In this document: positions 46,522 to 54,239 of the stretch, in pieces
Numbering within the stretch: the first letter of the stretch is position 1
Layout of the letters: every line of letters starts with the position of its first letter
DNA from: a virus
IMG/VR virus record: IMGVR_UViG_3300007352_000001
Location: 177,427-241,426 of that record
Length of the DNA stretch: 64,000 nucleotides
Reading direction: 5' to 3' (one strand)
Notes under the pieces: generated by a model
What the model saw: the letters and a program-made list of their open reading frames with translations, nothing else
What the model was told of the DNA's origin: nothing
The model's database searches: none
Made by a program: the position numbers and the translations under genes

Positions 46522-47126
46522 TGCGCACGCTGAAGCTCCTGGTCGTGCTCGCGCTGTGCCTCCTGCCAGCCACCGCGCACGCCGTCACCTACTTCGCCTT
46601 CGCCGAAGACGCCACCCTCGCCACGGCGACTGACATCTGCGCCATCACTGAGCACCAGGGCACGTCGAGCAACTACACTACGGTCGACTGCACGGGCTCG
46701 GGCGAGACGCGTGTCGCCATCCCGCTCTACCGCCCGGTGTACGACCCGAGCAGCTGGCCGAAGGCGGCGACGGTGAAGGTCCACTACGAGACGCCCGACA
46801 CCAGCTCGAACACGCACTGCGACTGGGACGTGGCGATCTACATCATCAACACGTACACCTCGTCGGGCACGGTGCAGCCGGCCCTGGTGAATGCGTCTTC
46901 GGTGTCGACGACGGCCGTCACGGGCACAACCCAGACGCACGCGGCGGACACGCGCTACATCACGCCCGCCACCTCGACGTTCAACTTGAAGGATCCAGCT
47001 GGCTCGGACTGCAGCAACGGCAATGCGGGCTGCGCCGATGGCGAGGCCGTGGTCATCATCGACTGGGACGACGCGTCGTCGACCGCGAGCGAGTGCCGGC
47101 TGCGGGCGGTGGAGGTGAACTACTGA
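46521..47126 (+). CDS. Secreted paralogue 6 of 7
   Basis: 201 residues. Signal peptide MRTLKLLVVLALCLLPATAH (cleavage AHA-VTY). Core VTYFAFAEDAT, TDICAITEH, YTTVDCTG, KVHYETPDTSSN, CDWDVAI, CSNGNAGCADGE, CRLRAVEVNY. The end EVNY replaces LEVRY but keeps GGAGG. Confidence 0.75.
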   Translation: MRTLKLLVVLALCLLPATAHAVTYFAFAEDATLATATDICAITEHQGTSSNYTTVDCTGSGETRVAIPLYRPVYDPSSWPKAATVKVHYETPDTSSNTHCDWDVAIYIINTYTSSGTVQPALVNASSVSTTAVTGTTQTHAADTRYITPATSTFNLKDPAGSDCSNGNAGCADGEAVVIIDWDDASSTASECRLRAVEVNY

Positions 47127-47800
47127 TGCGCTCGCACATCGCTGAGCTGCGGTTGTTCGTGAAGCAGCTGCATGAGCTGGGCCGTCTGCTCGGGATCCCG
47201 AAGCAGGCGATGCGCCAGTACATCGGCAGCCGCCTGTTCGTCGTGGCACTGGTCGCGCTCCTGGGTGGCTTCGGTGAAGCGCACGCTGGCATGATCCAGC
47301 TTGGCGCCGAGGCCGCACAGTTCGCGAGCCCCGCGCCTGCCACGTGCACCAAGGTCACGACCGCGGCAAGCAACTACACCGACACCTCGATTAACTGCAC
47401 GTCGTCTGGATCAGACGTGAAGTTCTACCTGCCGGTGGCGATCCCACCAGATTACACCGGCGGCTCGGGCATCTTCACCTCGGTGTACTACACGTCGCCT
47501 GACCCGTTCACGAACCGGCGGTGCTACTGGGCCTTGGCGCTCTCGGCCCTGCGCGACGGTGCCACCGCCGCCTCGCTCGATACCACGACGGTGTTCACGG
47601 CCGGCCCGCAGGTTCAGCACGTGGCGGGTCGACGGTACTGGGCGCAGAACAACGTGCTCCCGTACGACGTGCTAGCCGGCGCGAACTGCTCGGGCAGCAA
47701 CTGCTCGGATACTGAGGCCATTTTGGAGGTCACGTTGCGCGCCTCGCCGAACACCTCGGCGACGCAGTGCAACTTCGACTTCGTCACCCTTCGCTACTGA
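47126..47800 (+). CDS. Secreted paralogue 7 of 7, long N-terminus
   Basis: 224 residues from the ATG at the TGATG overlap. The signal peptide SRLFVVALVALLGGFGEAHA begins near residue 34; an ATG at 47210 (MRQYIGS) would give a normal start. Core MIQLGAEAA, ATCTKVTT, DTSINCTSS, VYYTSPDP, CYWALAL, CSGSNCSDTEA, CNFDFVTLRY. Last member; followed by a 16-base gap and the dockerin-like gene. Confidence 0.7.
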   Translation: MRSHIAELRLFVKQLHELGRLLGIPKQAMRQYIGSRLFVVALVALLGGFGEAHAGMIQLGAEAAQFASPAPATCTKVTTAASNYTDTSINCTSSGSDVKFYLPVAIPPDYTGGSGIFTSVYYTSPDPFTNRRCYWALALSALRDGATAASLDTTTVFTAGPQVQHVAGRRYWAQNNVLPYDVLAGANCSGSNCSDTEAILEVTLRASPNTSATQCNFDFVTLRY

Positions 47801-47816
47801 GAAAGGGACGTACGCC

Positions 47817-48266
47817 ATGTGGAAGGTTCTGGTGCAGGTTGTGGCTGGGGCAGCGATGCCCTTCATTTTGCTGGGGGCGACACTGGCGTATGTGCCGCCT
47901 CAGTACGTGATCGGCTCTGCCGCGCCACCGGAGTGCAAGGCGTGCAGCTGCCCCGGCGACCTGGACGGCAACGGTGCAGTGTCGGTAGGCGAGCTGATCG
48001 CGGCGGTGAACTCGCTGCTGCACGGTTGCCCAGCGCCGGCCCCGACGTTCACGCCGATCACCAAGCGCACCGCGGTCGTCTTCTGCCCAGGGGACTGCAA
48101 CGGAGATGGAGTGGTGACCATCGCAGAGAAGGACCAGGCGATCGCGATCATCAACGGGGCGCCCCTCTCGACGTGCATGGCCGCGGACGCCAACGGCGAC
48201 GGCCGTGTGCGCAGCAACGACATCACCATGATCATCCAGGCGATCAACGACGGCTGCCCGCAATGA
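47817..48266 (+). CDS. Secreted or anchored dockerin/EF-hand-like calcium-binding protein
   Basis: 149 residues. An N-terminal hydrophobic start (VLVQVVAGAAMPFILLGATL) can be a signal or anchor. Three calcium-loop motifs follow: CPGDLDGNGAVSVGELIAAV, CPGDCNGDGVVTIAEKDQAI and ADANGDGRVRSNDITMII, each DxNxDGxV then an acidic partner, as in dockerin I and related F-hands; each ends near a Cys. Dockerins bind cohesins, and loose relatives are abundant in some deltaproteobacterial lineages. It may display or tether the secreted array. GAAAGGGA precedes the ATG. Confidence 0.75.
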   Translation: MWKVLVQVVAGAAMPFILLGATLAYVPPQYVIGSAAPPECKACSCPGDLDGNGAVSVGELIAAVNSLLHGCPAPAPTFTPITKRTAVVFCPGDCNGDGVVTIAEKDQAIAIINGAPLSTCMAADANGDGRVRSNDITMIIQAINDGCPQ

Positions 48267-48700
48267 GCACATTGTCGGCTGAGTTCCGCATGTTCCCGCC
48301 GACCTACGCGGACATGTACGGGTTCCCGCGGCAGCCGCCCAGCTCGGGCTGGCAGCAGTGGCAGCAGCAACAATGGGTCGACGACCGCACCTCGGTGCAG
48401 CCGCCGTACGTGCCGTCGTACGGGGAACCCATCTGGATCGTGCAGCCGTCGGTCACGGTGCCGATGGTGCCGTACCCGCATCCGCAGAAGCTGCCGACGG
48501 TGCCGTCACCAACGCCGTTCCAGCCACAGCGGACCTACACCGTCGAGGAGCTGGAACTGATGCTGGCTGCGGCGCAGCAGCACGCTCTGCACGACGGCGC
48601 CCCGAGCGATCACGTCCCCACGCCTTTCGAGCACTTGCAGAAGGGGCAGATCGGCTACGCCTCGCGTCGCGACGTCGTCGAGCGCGACGGCGCACCGTGA
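48263..48700 (+). CDS. Pro/Gln-rich hypothetical protein with GYASR motif, 145 aa
   Basis: Pro, Gln, Tyr and Trp-rich N-terminal half (GWQQWQQQQWVDDRTS), helical segment VEELELMLAAAQQHAL, then FEHLQKGQIGYASRRDVVE. That last motif recurs in the next two genes. ATGA overlap with the previous stop. Function unknown. Confidence 0.65.
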   Translation: MSTLSAEFRMFPPTYADMYGFPRQPPSSGWQQWQQQQWVDDRTSVQPPYVPSYGEPIWIVQPSVTVPMVPYPHPQKLPTVPSPTPFQPQRTYTVEELELMLAAAQQHALHDGAPSDHVPTPFEHLQKGQIGYASRRDVVERDGAP

Positions 48701-48870
48701 GGATTCAGGGCCGGCTCCGTACCCCGAAGCCCGTCGTCTTCCACGATGAGGAGTGCACGGTGCGGTTCAACGAGCACCTGCAACCTGGCCAGGTCGGCTA
48801 CGCGTCACGTGAGGGAACACATGGCTGGACCGCTGCTCGATCCGACTCGCCCGCACCACCCGTCGCTTGA
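48697..48870 (+). CDS. Small hypothetical protein with GYASR motif, 57 aa
   Basis: GTG start overlapping the previous stop. RFNEHLQPGQVGYASREGTH repeats the motif of its neighbours. Last 50 bases overlap the 48821 gene in another frame. Probably real because of the shared motif. Confidence 0.55.
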   Translation: MRIQGRLRTPKPVVFHDEECTVRFNEHLQPGQVGYASREGTHGWTAARSDSPAPPVA

Positions 48871-49177
48871 CGACCTAGTCGATCCGAACTGTCACCGCCT
48901 GGTTCGCCACTTCTTCGAGAAGCCGCGGACACCTAGCGCCGACGGCGTCGCCTTCGATCGTGACGGCAAGCGCCCGTTCAACTTCCACCTGCAGCGCGGG
49001 CAGGTGGGCTACGCCAGTCGCACCGTCGTCGACACGGCGATCGGCACGGTGGCGGTGAGTACGCCGGAGTGCGGGACCGTGCCGCAGCTGGTCACCAACG
49101 GACCGCCGCTCACGAACAACCCACTGCTCGACATCGCCAACCGGCGCATCCGTGCACTGACACACCGTGAGGAGTGA
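48821..49177 (+). CDS. Hypothetical protein with GYASR motif, 118 aa
   Basis: GAGGGA precedes the ATG. FNFHLQRGQVGYASRTVVDT in the middle is the third motif copy; the end is polar. The stop overlaps the next ATG. Function unknown. Confidence 0.65.
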   Translation: MAGPLLDPTRPHHPSLDDLVDPNCHRLVRHFFEKPRTPSADGVAFDRDGKRPFNFHLQRGQVGYASRTVVDTAIGTVAVSTPECGTVPQLVTNGPPLTNNPLLDIANRRIRALTHREE

Positions 49178-49536
49178 TGAAGGATCCCAACGCACGTATC
49201 CGGCGGATCGAGCGTCTGCTGGTGAAGCTCGAACACGCCTGGACCGGTCAGGTGAAAGCGATCCGTCTCGAACTGGATCTGCTCTCGCTGGTGCTGGTGC
49301 AGGAACTGAAGATCCCCGGCGAGCGCATGGAGCACTACCGCCGCCAGGTGATCGTGATGCACTCACAACTCGAAGCCGCGGCAGCGATGTCGGAGTGTCT
49401 CCGGCCGCTCGCCGCGGCGTTGAAGACACCCTTCCTCCACGATTCGGCACAGGCTGAGTCGCCAGCAACCCCGGCGGCGGTAGGCGCCCTCCTCCCGCAG
49501 CCGGGGTTCCCGCCCGAGGAGGCTACAACAGCATGA
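49177..49536 (+). CDS. Helical hypothetical protein, 119 aa
   Basis: MKDPNARIRRIERLLVKLEH and ELDLLSLVLVQELKIPGERM suggest long helices, Pro/Ala-rich tail. GAGGAG precedes the ATG. ATGA overlap with the next gene. Confidence 0.65.
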   Translation: MKDPNARIRRIERLLVKLEHAWTGQVKAIRLELDLLSLVLVQELKIPGERMEHYRRQVIVMHSQLEAAAAMSECLRPLAAALKTPFLHDSAQAESPATPAAVGALLPQPGFPPEEATTA

Positions 49537-50015
49537 CAGCGCTCCTCTACGTGCTGCTGGGTGTGGGTTTGACGCTCGCCCTTGGCGCTCTCTGTCCCGC
49601 ACGCCATGGGCGCCTTGGGCGACTTCGGGTGCCCATACGGATGCGGGACACCAACGACAACGGAGGAGTCGAGATCATGGTCACCATGACCACCACGCAG
49701 CAAGTCGACATCGGCCCGATCACCGCGACCGATCGTCGAGGCAACCCCGCACCGCTCGATGGCGCCCCGACCTTCGGCAGCTCGGACGAAGCCGTCTGCA
49801 CCGTCGAGGCGCATCCGTCGGGCGACCCCGCCATGGCGCTCGCCAAGGCGGTCGGTCCGACGGGCTCGGTGCAGATCACCGTCAGCGCTGACGCCGACCT
49901 CGGCGAAGGCGTGAAGCCGATTCAGGGCATCCTGCAGATCGACGTGCTCGCCGCCGAGGCCAGCACGCTGGTCATCGCCACCGGTCAGCCGACCGAGCAG
50001 GACCTGGGTGCCTGA
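49533..50015 (+). CDS. Ig-like domain protein with N-terminal membrane segment (or internal start)
   Basis: 160 residues from 49533: one span (ALLYVLLGVGLTLALGALC), a short linker, then an Ig-like (Big2-like) domain VTMTTTQQVDIGPITATDRR to VQITVSADADLGEG. An ATG at 49677 with GGAGGAG upstream would give only the Ig-like domain (112 aa). Both products are possible. Ig-like domains in phages are often on virion surfaces. TGATG overlap with the next gene. Confidence 0.6.
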   Translation: MTALLYVLLGVGLTLALGALCPARHGRLGRLRVPIRMRDTNDNGGVEIMVTMTTTQQVDIGPITATDRRGNPAPLDGAPTFGSSDEAVCTVEAHPSGDPAMALAKAVGPTGSVQITVSADADLGEGVKPIQGILQIDVLAAEASTLVIATGQPTEQDLGA

Positions 50016-50815
50016 TGCTCCACACTGTGGTCGATCGCCTGCTCGCATCAGGCGATGTCGAGCAGGCGATCGCCGCAGTGCTAGAGTCGGGCATGACGCG
50101 CTTGCCCGACGGTAGTGGCTTCTTCACCGGCACCGTGAAATCCCCGCACGATGTGCGGGGAAAGCGTGGTCGAATCACCGCAGAGGCCAAGGACGAAGGT
50201 GACGAGTGGGATCGTCTGGTCGGCGACAAGCGTCGCTACCGCCGCTGGCGTCGCACACGTTGGTGTGAGTGCTCGAACGGCGCGTGTCCTGCGCATCCCG
50301 GCAAGGAGCTGCACGACATCCAGGCGCGCTCGCACACGGTGATCAAGACTGAGACCGGTGAGCCGCATCGCTTCTGCGGCAACTGCGCTCGTCATGCCGT
50401 GAAGAGCGGACGTTTCCACGTGAGCGAAGCGATCGACGAAGGCGACGTGGTGAGCTTCAGCGCTGGCCAACGACGTCGGCAGATGGCGCTTCGGCCGCAG
50501 CGCCCAGCCCCGAAGCGCTCGATGAAGGACCAGTTCTTGGCGCGTATGGGCTTTCCCAAGCGCCCCATCTCGCTCGATGCGGCCCGTGAGCGTCGGGACG
50601 ATCCGGTCCGCGCGCAGTACGATCTCGCTGGCGACATCCAGCACTGGGGTGAGCGCCACCGCTACGACAAGGATCCCGAGTGGCGTGGCCCTGCCGTGGT
50701 GAGCTGGCGGGCACAGAAGGCTGCCGGCAAGGTATTCGGCGCCGCGGGGATCGAGGGCGTGAAGCTGCGCTCGGCGATGCTGCGCTCGAAGCTCAACACG
50801 TTCCGAGGTCGATGA
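50015..50815 (+). CDS. Hypothetical zinc-binding protein, 266 aa
   Basis: Helical start (VVDRLLASGDVEQAIAAVLE), a central WCECSNGACPAHPGKELHDI and RFCGNCARH zinc site (about residues 83-130), and a basic helical C-terminus. Contains in its DNA a 9-bp palindrome (50141-50161). ATGA overlap with the next gene. Not recognised. Confidence 0.65.
   Translation: MLHTVVDRLLASGDVEQAIAAVLESGMTRLPDGSGFFTGTVKSPHDVRGKRGRITAEAKDEGDEWDRLVGDKRRYRRWRRTRWCECSNGACPAHPGKELHDIQARSHTVIKTETGEPHRFCGNCARHAVKSGRFHVSEAIDEGDVVSFSAGQRRRQMALRPQRPAPKRSMKDQFLARMGFPKRPISLDAARERRDDPVRAQYDLAGDIQHWGERHRYDKDPEWRGPAVVSWRAQKAAGKVFGAAGIEGVKLRSAMLRSKLNTFRGR
50141..50161 (+). other. Perfect inverted repeat inside a coding region
   Basis: TCCCCGCAC and GTGCGGGGA are separated by GAT. 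The look is that of type I-E CRISPR repeats (GTxxxCCCCGC...GCGGGGA), but only one copy exists. It would form a strong mRNA hairpin within codons 43-49 of the 50015-50815 gene. Confidence 0.6.
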
Positions 50816-51279
50816 ACTACGACGAGGCCCGTCAACGCCAGGGCGACGGACGCTGGGACTGGACCACGGCCAATCGACGCCTGGGCACGTTCGCCGACGG
50901 CTACTGTGCCGGCTGGTACACCTGGACGCAGGCCGACGCTGATCGGCTCGCGATTCCGCTCGATCGGCTCCTCGCTGAGCAAGAGAAGGATCACGGCGCG
51001 CACCGTGCCAAGTTCCACACCGACGGGCACGCGACCAAGGAAGACGCCGAGCGCTGCTACTACGAGTACTCGGCCGATCACCTCTACGAGTCCGGCCCGT
51101 GGTCGCCCGAACAGAAGTGCCACTACCAGGACTGCCGCGAGCTGGCGAACATGGGCCTGGAGAACCGCGGCTACGCGGGCTGCTTCAGTCTCACGCTCCT
51201 CTGCGATGCGCACCGCACCGTCGAGGTGATGCGCGAGCTGCAGCCGTTCAAGCCGGGGATGTCGCACATCCACTCGTAA
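50812..51279 (+). CDS. Conserved phage protein (MNYDEARQRQ type), 155 aa
   Basis: MNYDEARQRQGDGRWDWTTA and DGYCAGWYTWTQADADRLAI resemble a small protein seen in many actinobacteriophages and others. Later KCHYQDCRELANMG and FSLTLLCDAHR suggest a Cys/His metal site. Function unknown. Confidence 0.7.
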   Translation: MNYDEARQRQGDGRWDWTTANRRLGTFADGYCAGWYTWTQADADRLAIPLDRLLAEQEKDHGAHRAKFHTDGHATKEDAERCYYEYSADHLYESGPWSPEQKCHYQDCRELANMGLENRGYAGCFSLTLLCDAHRTVEVMRELQPFKPGMSHIHS

Positions 51280-51321
51280 GCGTTGACGAGTCCGCGAGGA
51301 CTCTGCTACCAGGGGCGAACC

Positions 51322-52161
51322 ATGAATCCCGAGGCACTCGCACGACACTTTAAGTCGATCGGTGCCGCGATCCAGATCACTGAGGTGCCGCGTGAGACGA
51401 CGACGCGTCGTCCGCGAGCGCGGCTGGTGCGGTGGGGTAGCGGCGAGCCGGTCAGTTCTCCCTCTCACATTCTCGACGTGCGGCCGATGCGCGAGCATCG
51501 CCAGGCCAGGCCGGTCGAGACCTTCACCCTGCGTGTGAACGAGGGGGTGCAGGTGAACGCGGTCCACATCGACCCCGAGCTGCGCCACCTGCTGCTGAAC
51601 GTCAACGACGGGACGCAGAAGGCCAAGTACCTCTGTGGGCACGACGAGCGCCACTGGTTCGTGGCTGGGGTGGCGAACAACGTCACCACCGTGCGCACGG
51701 CCATGGAGAGCTTGCAGCCGCCTCCGGTCGCCGAGAAGACGCGCCGACTGAAGACCAAGGACAAGCTCAGCCGGCGCAACGACGCCTTCGTGCGCCAGGG
51801 CGAGTGGTTCTTCGTCCCGGAGCCGAAGCTCCGGCTGCCGGCCACCGCGCAGGTCTACAAGCACGAACCGCTGCGTCGGAACACGCGCTCGAAGCCGCAC
51901 ATGGCCGAGGAGCTGACCCGCCACGGCGGCACGGTCGTCTACCTGTGCTCGCACTTTCGCACCGGTGCGACGGCCAAGCAGTGGCGGGAGCACAAGGCAA
52001 GCGGCGCGTTTTGCCACGCGAATACGGCCGTGCGCGATGCGATCGTGTACGTGCGCGGCAAGATCTCGCACGCCGATCACAAGACCGTCACGCTGAAGGG
52101 CTGGCACCGGGTGTTCATGAACAACGAGCCCTTCCGCGCCGAAGTCGCCTTCCTCGACTGA
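51322..52161 (+). CDS. Conserved hypothetical protein, 279 aa
   Basis: Blocks LLLNVNDGTQKAKYLCGHDE, RHWFVAGV, QGEWFFVPEP and TLKGWHRVFMNNEPFR are familiar from uncharacterised phage and bacterial proteins. WFFVPEP and KYLCGHDERHW are the strongest. The start at 51322 follows GGGGCG and no strong Shine-Dalgarno sequence. No catalytic assignment. Confidence 0.7.
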   Translation: MNPEALARHFKSIGAAIQITEVPRETTTRRPRARLVRWGSGEPVSSPSHILDVRPMREHRQARPVETFTLRVNEGVQVNAVHIDPELRHLLLNVNDGTQKAKYLCGHDERHWFVAGVANNVTTVRTAMESLQPPPVAEKTRRLKTKDKLSRRNDAFVRQGEWFFVPEPKLRLPATAQVYKHEPLRRNTRSKPHMAEELTRHGGTVVYLCSHFRTGATAKQWREHKASGAFCHANTAVRDAIVYVRGKISHADHKTVTLKGWHRVFMNNEPFRAEVAFLD

Positions 52162-52218
52162 CCACGGAATGGTTGAGGGTGCCTGGCCAGACCCACGCTT
52201 ACTCTACGTTTCGCTGGC

Positions 52219-52284
52219 ATGCGGCGTGGGGTGGGCCTTGCACTGATCGGGTGGGTGCTCTTCTTCGTGAGCACGAAACGGTGA
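52219..52284 (+). CDS. Possible 21-residue membrane peptide
   Basis: ATG CGG... encodes MRRGVGLALIGWVLFFVSTKR, one hydrophobic span flanked by basic residues. It lies in the 131-base gap before the 52293 gene, without a clear ribosome binding site. Weak. Confidence 0.3.
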   Translation: MRRGVGLALIGWVLFFVSTKR

Positions 52285-52292
52285 GGTGAGTT

Positions 52293-52553
52293 GTGGAACT
52301 CGACGACGGACTGAGCGGCGCTGGACCAACCCGCGGCCCGGACATCCCGGTGAGCTTCCCACGAGCGCGTCTGCTCTGGGCACAGCTTGCCGGCCACTAC
52401 ACGGCCTGGCGCACCGGCGTCCCGTTCGACATCACCGAGCAGCTCCGGGCGAGTGCTCGGGCACTGCATGTTCCAGGCCCGGATGTCGAACAGCACGACG
52501 AGGACTACGACGGCGACTGCTACTGCGCGCTCTGCCTGTCGTACTCGGACTGA
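52293..52553 (+). CDS. Small acidic hypothetical protein, 86 aa
   Basis: GTG start preceded by GAGGTGAG. Ends with DEDYDGDCYCALCLSYSD, an acidic CxCxxC patch. TGATG overlap with the next gene. Confidence 0.6.
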   Translation: MELDDGLSGAGPTRGPDIPVSFPRARLLWAQLAGHYTAWRTGVPFDITEQLRASARALHVPGPDVEQHDEDYDGDCYCALCLSYSD

Positions 52554-52816
52554 TGTTCCCGAGCCGCTTCACCAAATCGCTGCTGTGGATCTACTGGCGC
52601 ACGCTCCTGCGTCTGAGTGTGCGCCGCCAGCGGCTCACCTACGTCGACGTCCGCCTGATGCGCATCTACGGCTACCTCGAACGCCGTAAGCGGCGGGCGA
52701 ACCGCGGGCCGTTCCTGCAAACGCCGTCGCGCGTAGAGCGCGAGCTGCGGGAGATGGAAGACGAGCTGGCGCTGATCAAGCCGGTGCGGTCCGATGGCGA
52801 GGCAGGTAAGATATGA
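52553..52816 (+). CDS. Small basic hypothetical protein, 87 aa
   Basis: MFPSRFTKSLLWIYWRTLLR then RQRLTYVDVRLMRIYGYLER; the first part is amphipathic or membrane-associated and the C-terminus is charged. ATGA overlap with the next gene. Confidence 0.6.
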   Translation: MFPSRFTKSLLWIYWRTLLRLSVRRQRLTYVDVRLMRIYGYLERRKRRANRGPFLQTPSRVERELREMEDELALIKPVRSDGEAGKI

Positions 52817-53040
52817 GCGGTGGCGAGACACTCGCAGAAGCGATTGCTCGACATGAGATCTGCCGTTGTGGAGATCCGCTCGGCGACGATGCTGTTGGTC
52901 TCACTGACGACCGGCGCCTCGTGATGATCGTCGCGTGCCGTGAGTGCGCCGTTGATCTGCGACTGCTTCCCAATCCTGATGGACCGGTCGACATCCCTGC
53001 AAGGTTCACGCTGGTTCTGAACGATGTCGGGGCAGGGTAA
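52813..53040 (+). CDS. Small zinc-binding hypothetical protein, 75 aa
   Basis: ARHEICRCGDPLGDDA and MIVACRECAVDL give CxC and CxxC pairs. GGCAGGT precedes the ATG. Overlaps the next gene by 17 bases. Confidence 0.6.
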   Translation: MSGGETLAEAIARHEICRCGDPLGDDAVGLTDDRRLVMIVACRECAVDLRLLPNPDGPVDIPARFTLVLNDVGAG

Positions 53041-53233
53041 GTCGGTCGATGAGATCGTCGGTGAGTTGGCGGACGTCATGGCCATGTCGCTCCTCGACAA
53101 GTTCGCGCTTGCTGCGCTGCAGGGCATCCTCGCGCACGCAGGACACGACAACGATCCTGCGGACGTCGCTCGCTGGTCGTACGACTTCGCCGAGGCCGCA
53201 TTGAGGGAGCGCGGGTTCCGCGTGAAGACGTGA
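53024..53233 (+). CDS. Small helical hypothetical protein, 69 aa
   Basis: MSGQGKSVDEIVGELADVMA and LLDKFALAALQGILAHAGHD are helical; basic end. Start inside the previous gene. Not recognised. Confidence 0.6.
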   Translation: MSGQGKSVDEIVGELADVMAMSLLDKFALAALQGILAHAGHDNDPADVARWSYDFAEAALRERGFRVKT

Positions 53234-53263
53234 GTCGCCGACACCGTCGACGGTTGAACAAAG

Positions 53264-53833
53264 ATGAGCGCAACGAGCGAGACGGCGTCCGCCGCTACAA
53301 GCACCGCCGTGCTCTCCCGTGCTTGGAAGACGGCACACAGGTTCCTCGGGCACAGGCCCGCCGACACTGAACGCTGCGCGTTCGTCGACTTCCCGGTCGA
53401 GACCGACTGCGAGTGCTGCAATCGCAAGCCGTGTGGAAGCGTGTCCCTGCGCTTCGAGTTCCGCGACGATGACGGCCGCTGGGTGCGACAGTGGCTCTGT
53501 GGACGGCACCACCGTCTCGCAGGCCGCTGGGCGGACATCGACCAGCTGGAGCATCGCATGTACGATCTCCGCGGTCGGTGGTACGACGACAACAGCTTCC
53601 ACTCCTGGTGGAACGCGTGGAACTTCCTCACCGAGCTGTGGGAGCACTGGGACGAGCGCAACTTCGGCTGGGCGTGGGGCAACGGCTGCGCCGGCACCGG
53701 CCCCCGCAAGAACCACGACGGCTCGGAGTCGCTGCCGTACCGCACCTTCGGCGTCTCGGTCGACATCTGGGACCAGGCCATCGTGTTCGTCTGGAACTTC
53801 CGACTCTTCAGCGGCTACTGCTACTTCTGGTGA
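53264..53833 (+). CDS. Trp/Tyr/Phe-rich hypothetical protein, 189 aa
   Basis: ETDCECCNRKPCGSVSLRFE has a CxCC...C site; the second half is unusually aromatic (WWNAWNFLTELWEHWDERNF). It is likely a compact soluble protein or a surface protein. No family recognised. A 30-base gap precedes it. Confidence 0.65.
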   Translation: MSATSETASAATSTAVLSRAWKTAHRFLGHRPADTERCAFVDFPVETDCECCNRKPCGSVSLRFEFRDDDGRWVRQWLCGRHHRLAGRWADIDQLEHRMYDLRGRWYDDNSFHSWWNAWNFLTELWEHWDERNFGWAWGNGCAGTGPRKNHDGSESLPYRTFGVSVDIWDQAIVFVWNFRLFSGYCYFW

Positions 53834-53851
53834 GAACCGTGGAGGACAGCC

Positions 53852-53971
53852 GTGTTTGGATTCGACAGCGCCGTGCCGCACCTCGTGCAGTGGTGCGCCG
53901 ATACGCTCCTGCTGTTCGCCTGTCTCATCGCTGCCTTGTTGGTCGTCAGCGACGACCGGCTCGGCGCTTGA
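53852..53971 (+). CDS. Small membrane protein, 39 aa
   Basis: GTG start with GGAGGA 6 bases upstream. Sequence VFGFDSAVPHLVQWCADTLL then FACLIAALLVVSDDRLGA: one transmembrane span. It may be a small holin-type or regulator peptide; unknown. Confidence 0.55.
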   Translation: MFGFDSAVPHLVQWCADTLLLFACLIAALLVVSDDRLGA

Positions 53972-54239
53972 CAAAACATCACGAACTCTGCCAGTGATTT
54001 GGGCGTAGGTTTCCACCACCACTCTTACTGATCATCTACCGTGGTACCGCGGACGGGTGGTGTGGGATGGTTGGTGGGCCTGCACACCCAGCGCTGGCGA
54101 GACAAGCTGTGCCGGCTGGCAAACCCAACCTGCGCCAGATGAGCGCAGGAGCTACGTGCAAGGCGTAGGCCGGCTCCAGTTCACTTTTGACACAAGAACG
54201 GTGGTGTTCTTGTGGCGCTTTCGTTGTGGAGGGGTGGGG
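53972..54239. other. Non-coding stretch before the KTSC-domain gene
   Basis: Contains a 17-base segment CGTAGGTTTCCACCACC (54004-54020) that recurs with two changes at 56472-56488, an inverted repeat CTGCGC/GCGCAG near 54131-54149, and a perfect 9-bp inverted repeat CACAAGAAC/GTTCTTGTG (54191-54199 with 54206-54214). No gene is convincing; likely regulatory. Confidence 0.4.
54191..54214 (+). promoter_or_regulatory. Perfect 9-bp inverted repeat, possible operator or RNA hairpin
   Basis: CACAAGAAC, loop GGTGGT, GTTCTTGTG. It is 25 bases upstream of the 54240 ATG, where a repressor or a leader hairpin would act. No T-run follows. Confidence 0.5.

Noticed and set aside
50141-50161. A CRISPR array
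   Set aside because: Only one repeat-like palindrome, no spacers, inside a conserved reading frame, no cas genes.
53968-54000. TTGACA promoter for the KTSC gene
   Set aside because: TTGACA at 53968 has no acceptable -10 hexamer at 16-18 bases (CCAGTG), and overlaps the stop of the small membrane gene.
54057-54239. N-terminal extension of the KTSC protein from a GTG at 54057
   Set aside because: The extension is low in structure, crosses the inverted repeats, and the ATG at 54240 has a strong GGAGGGG.
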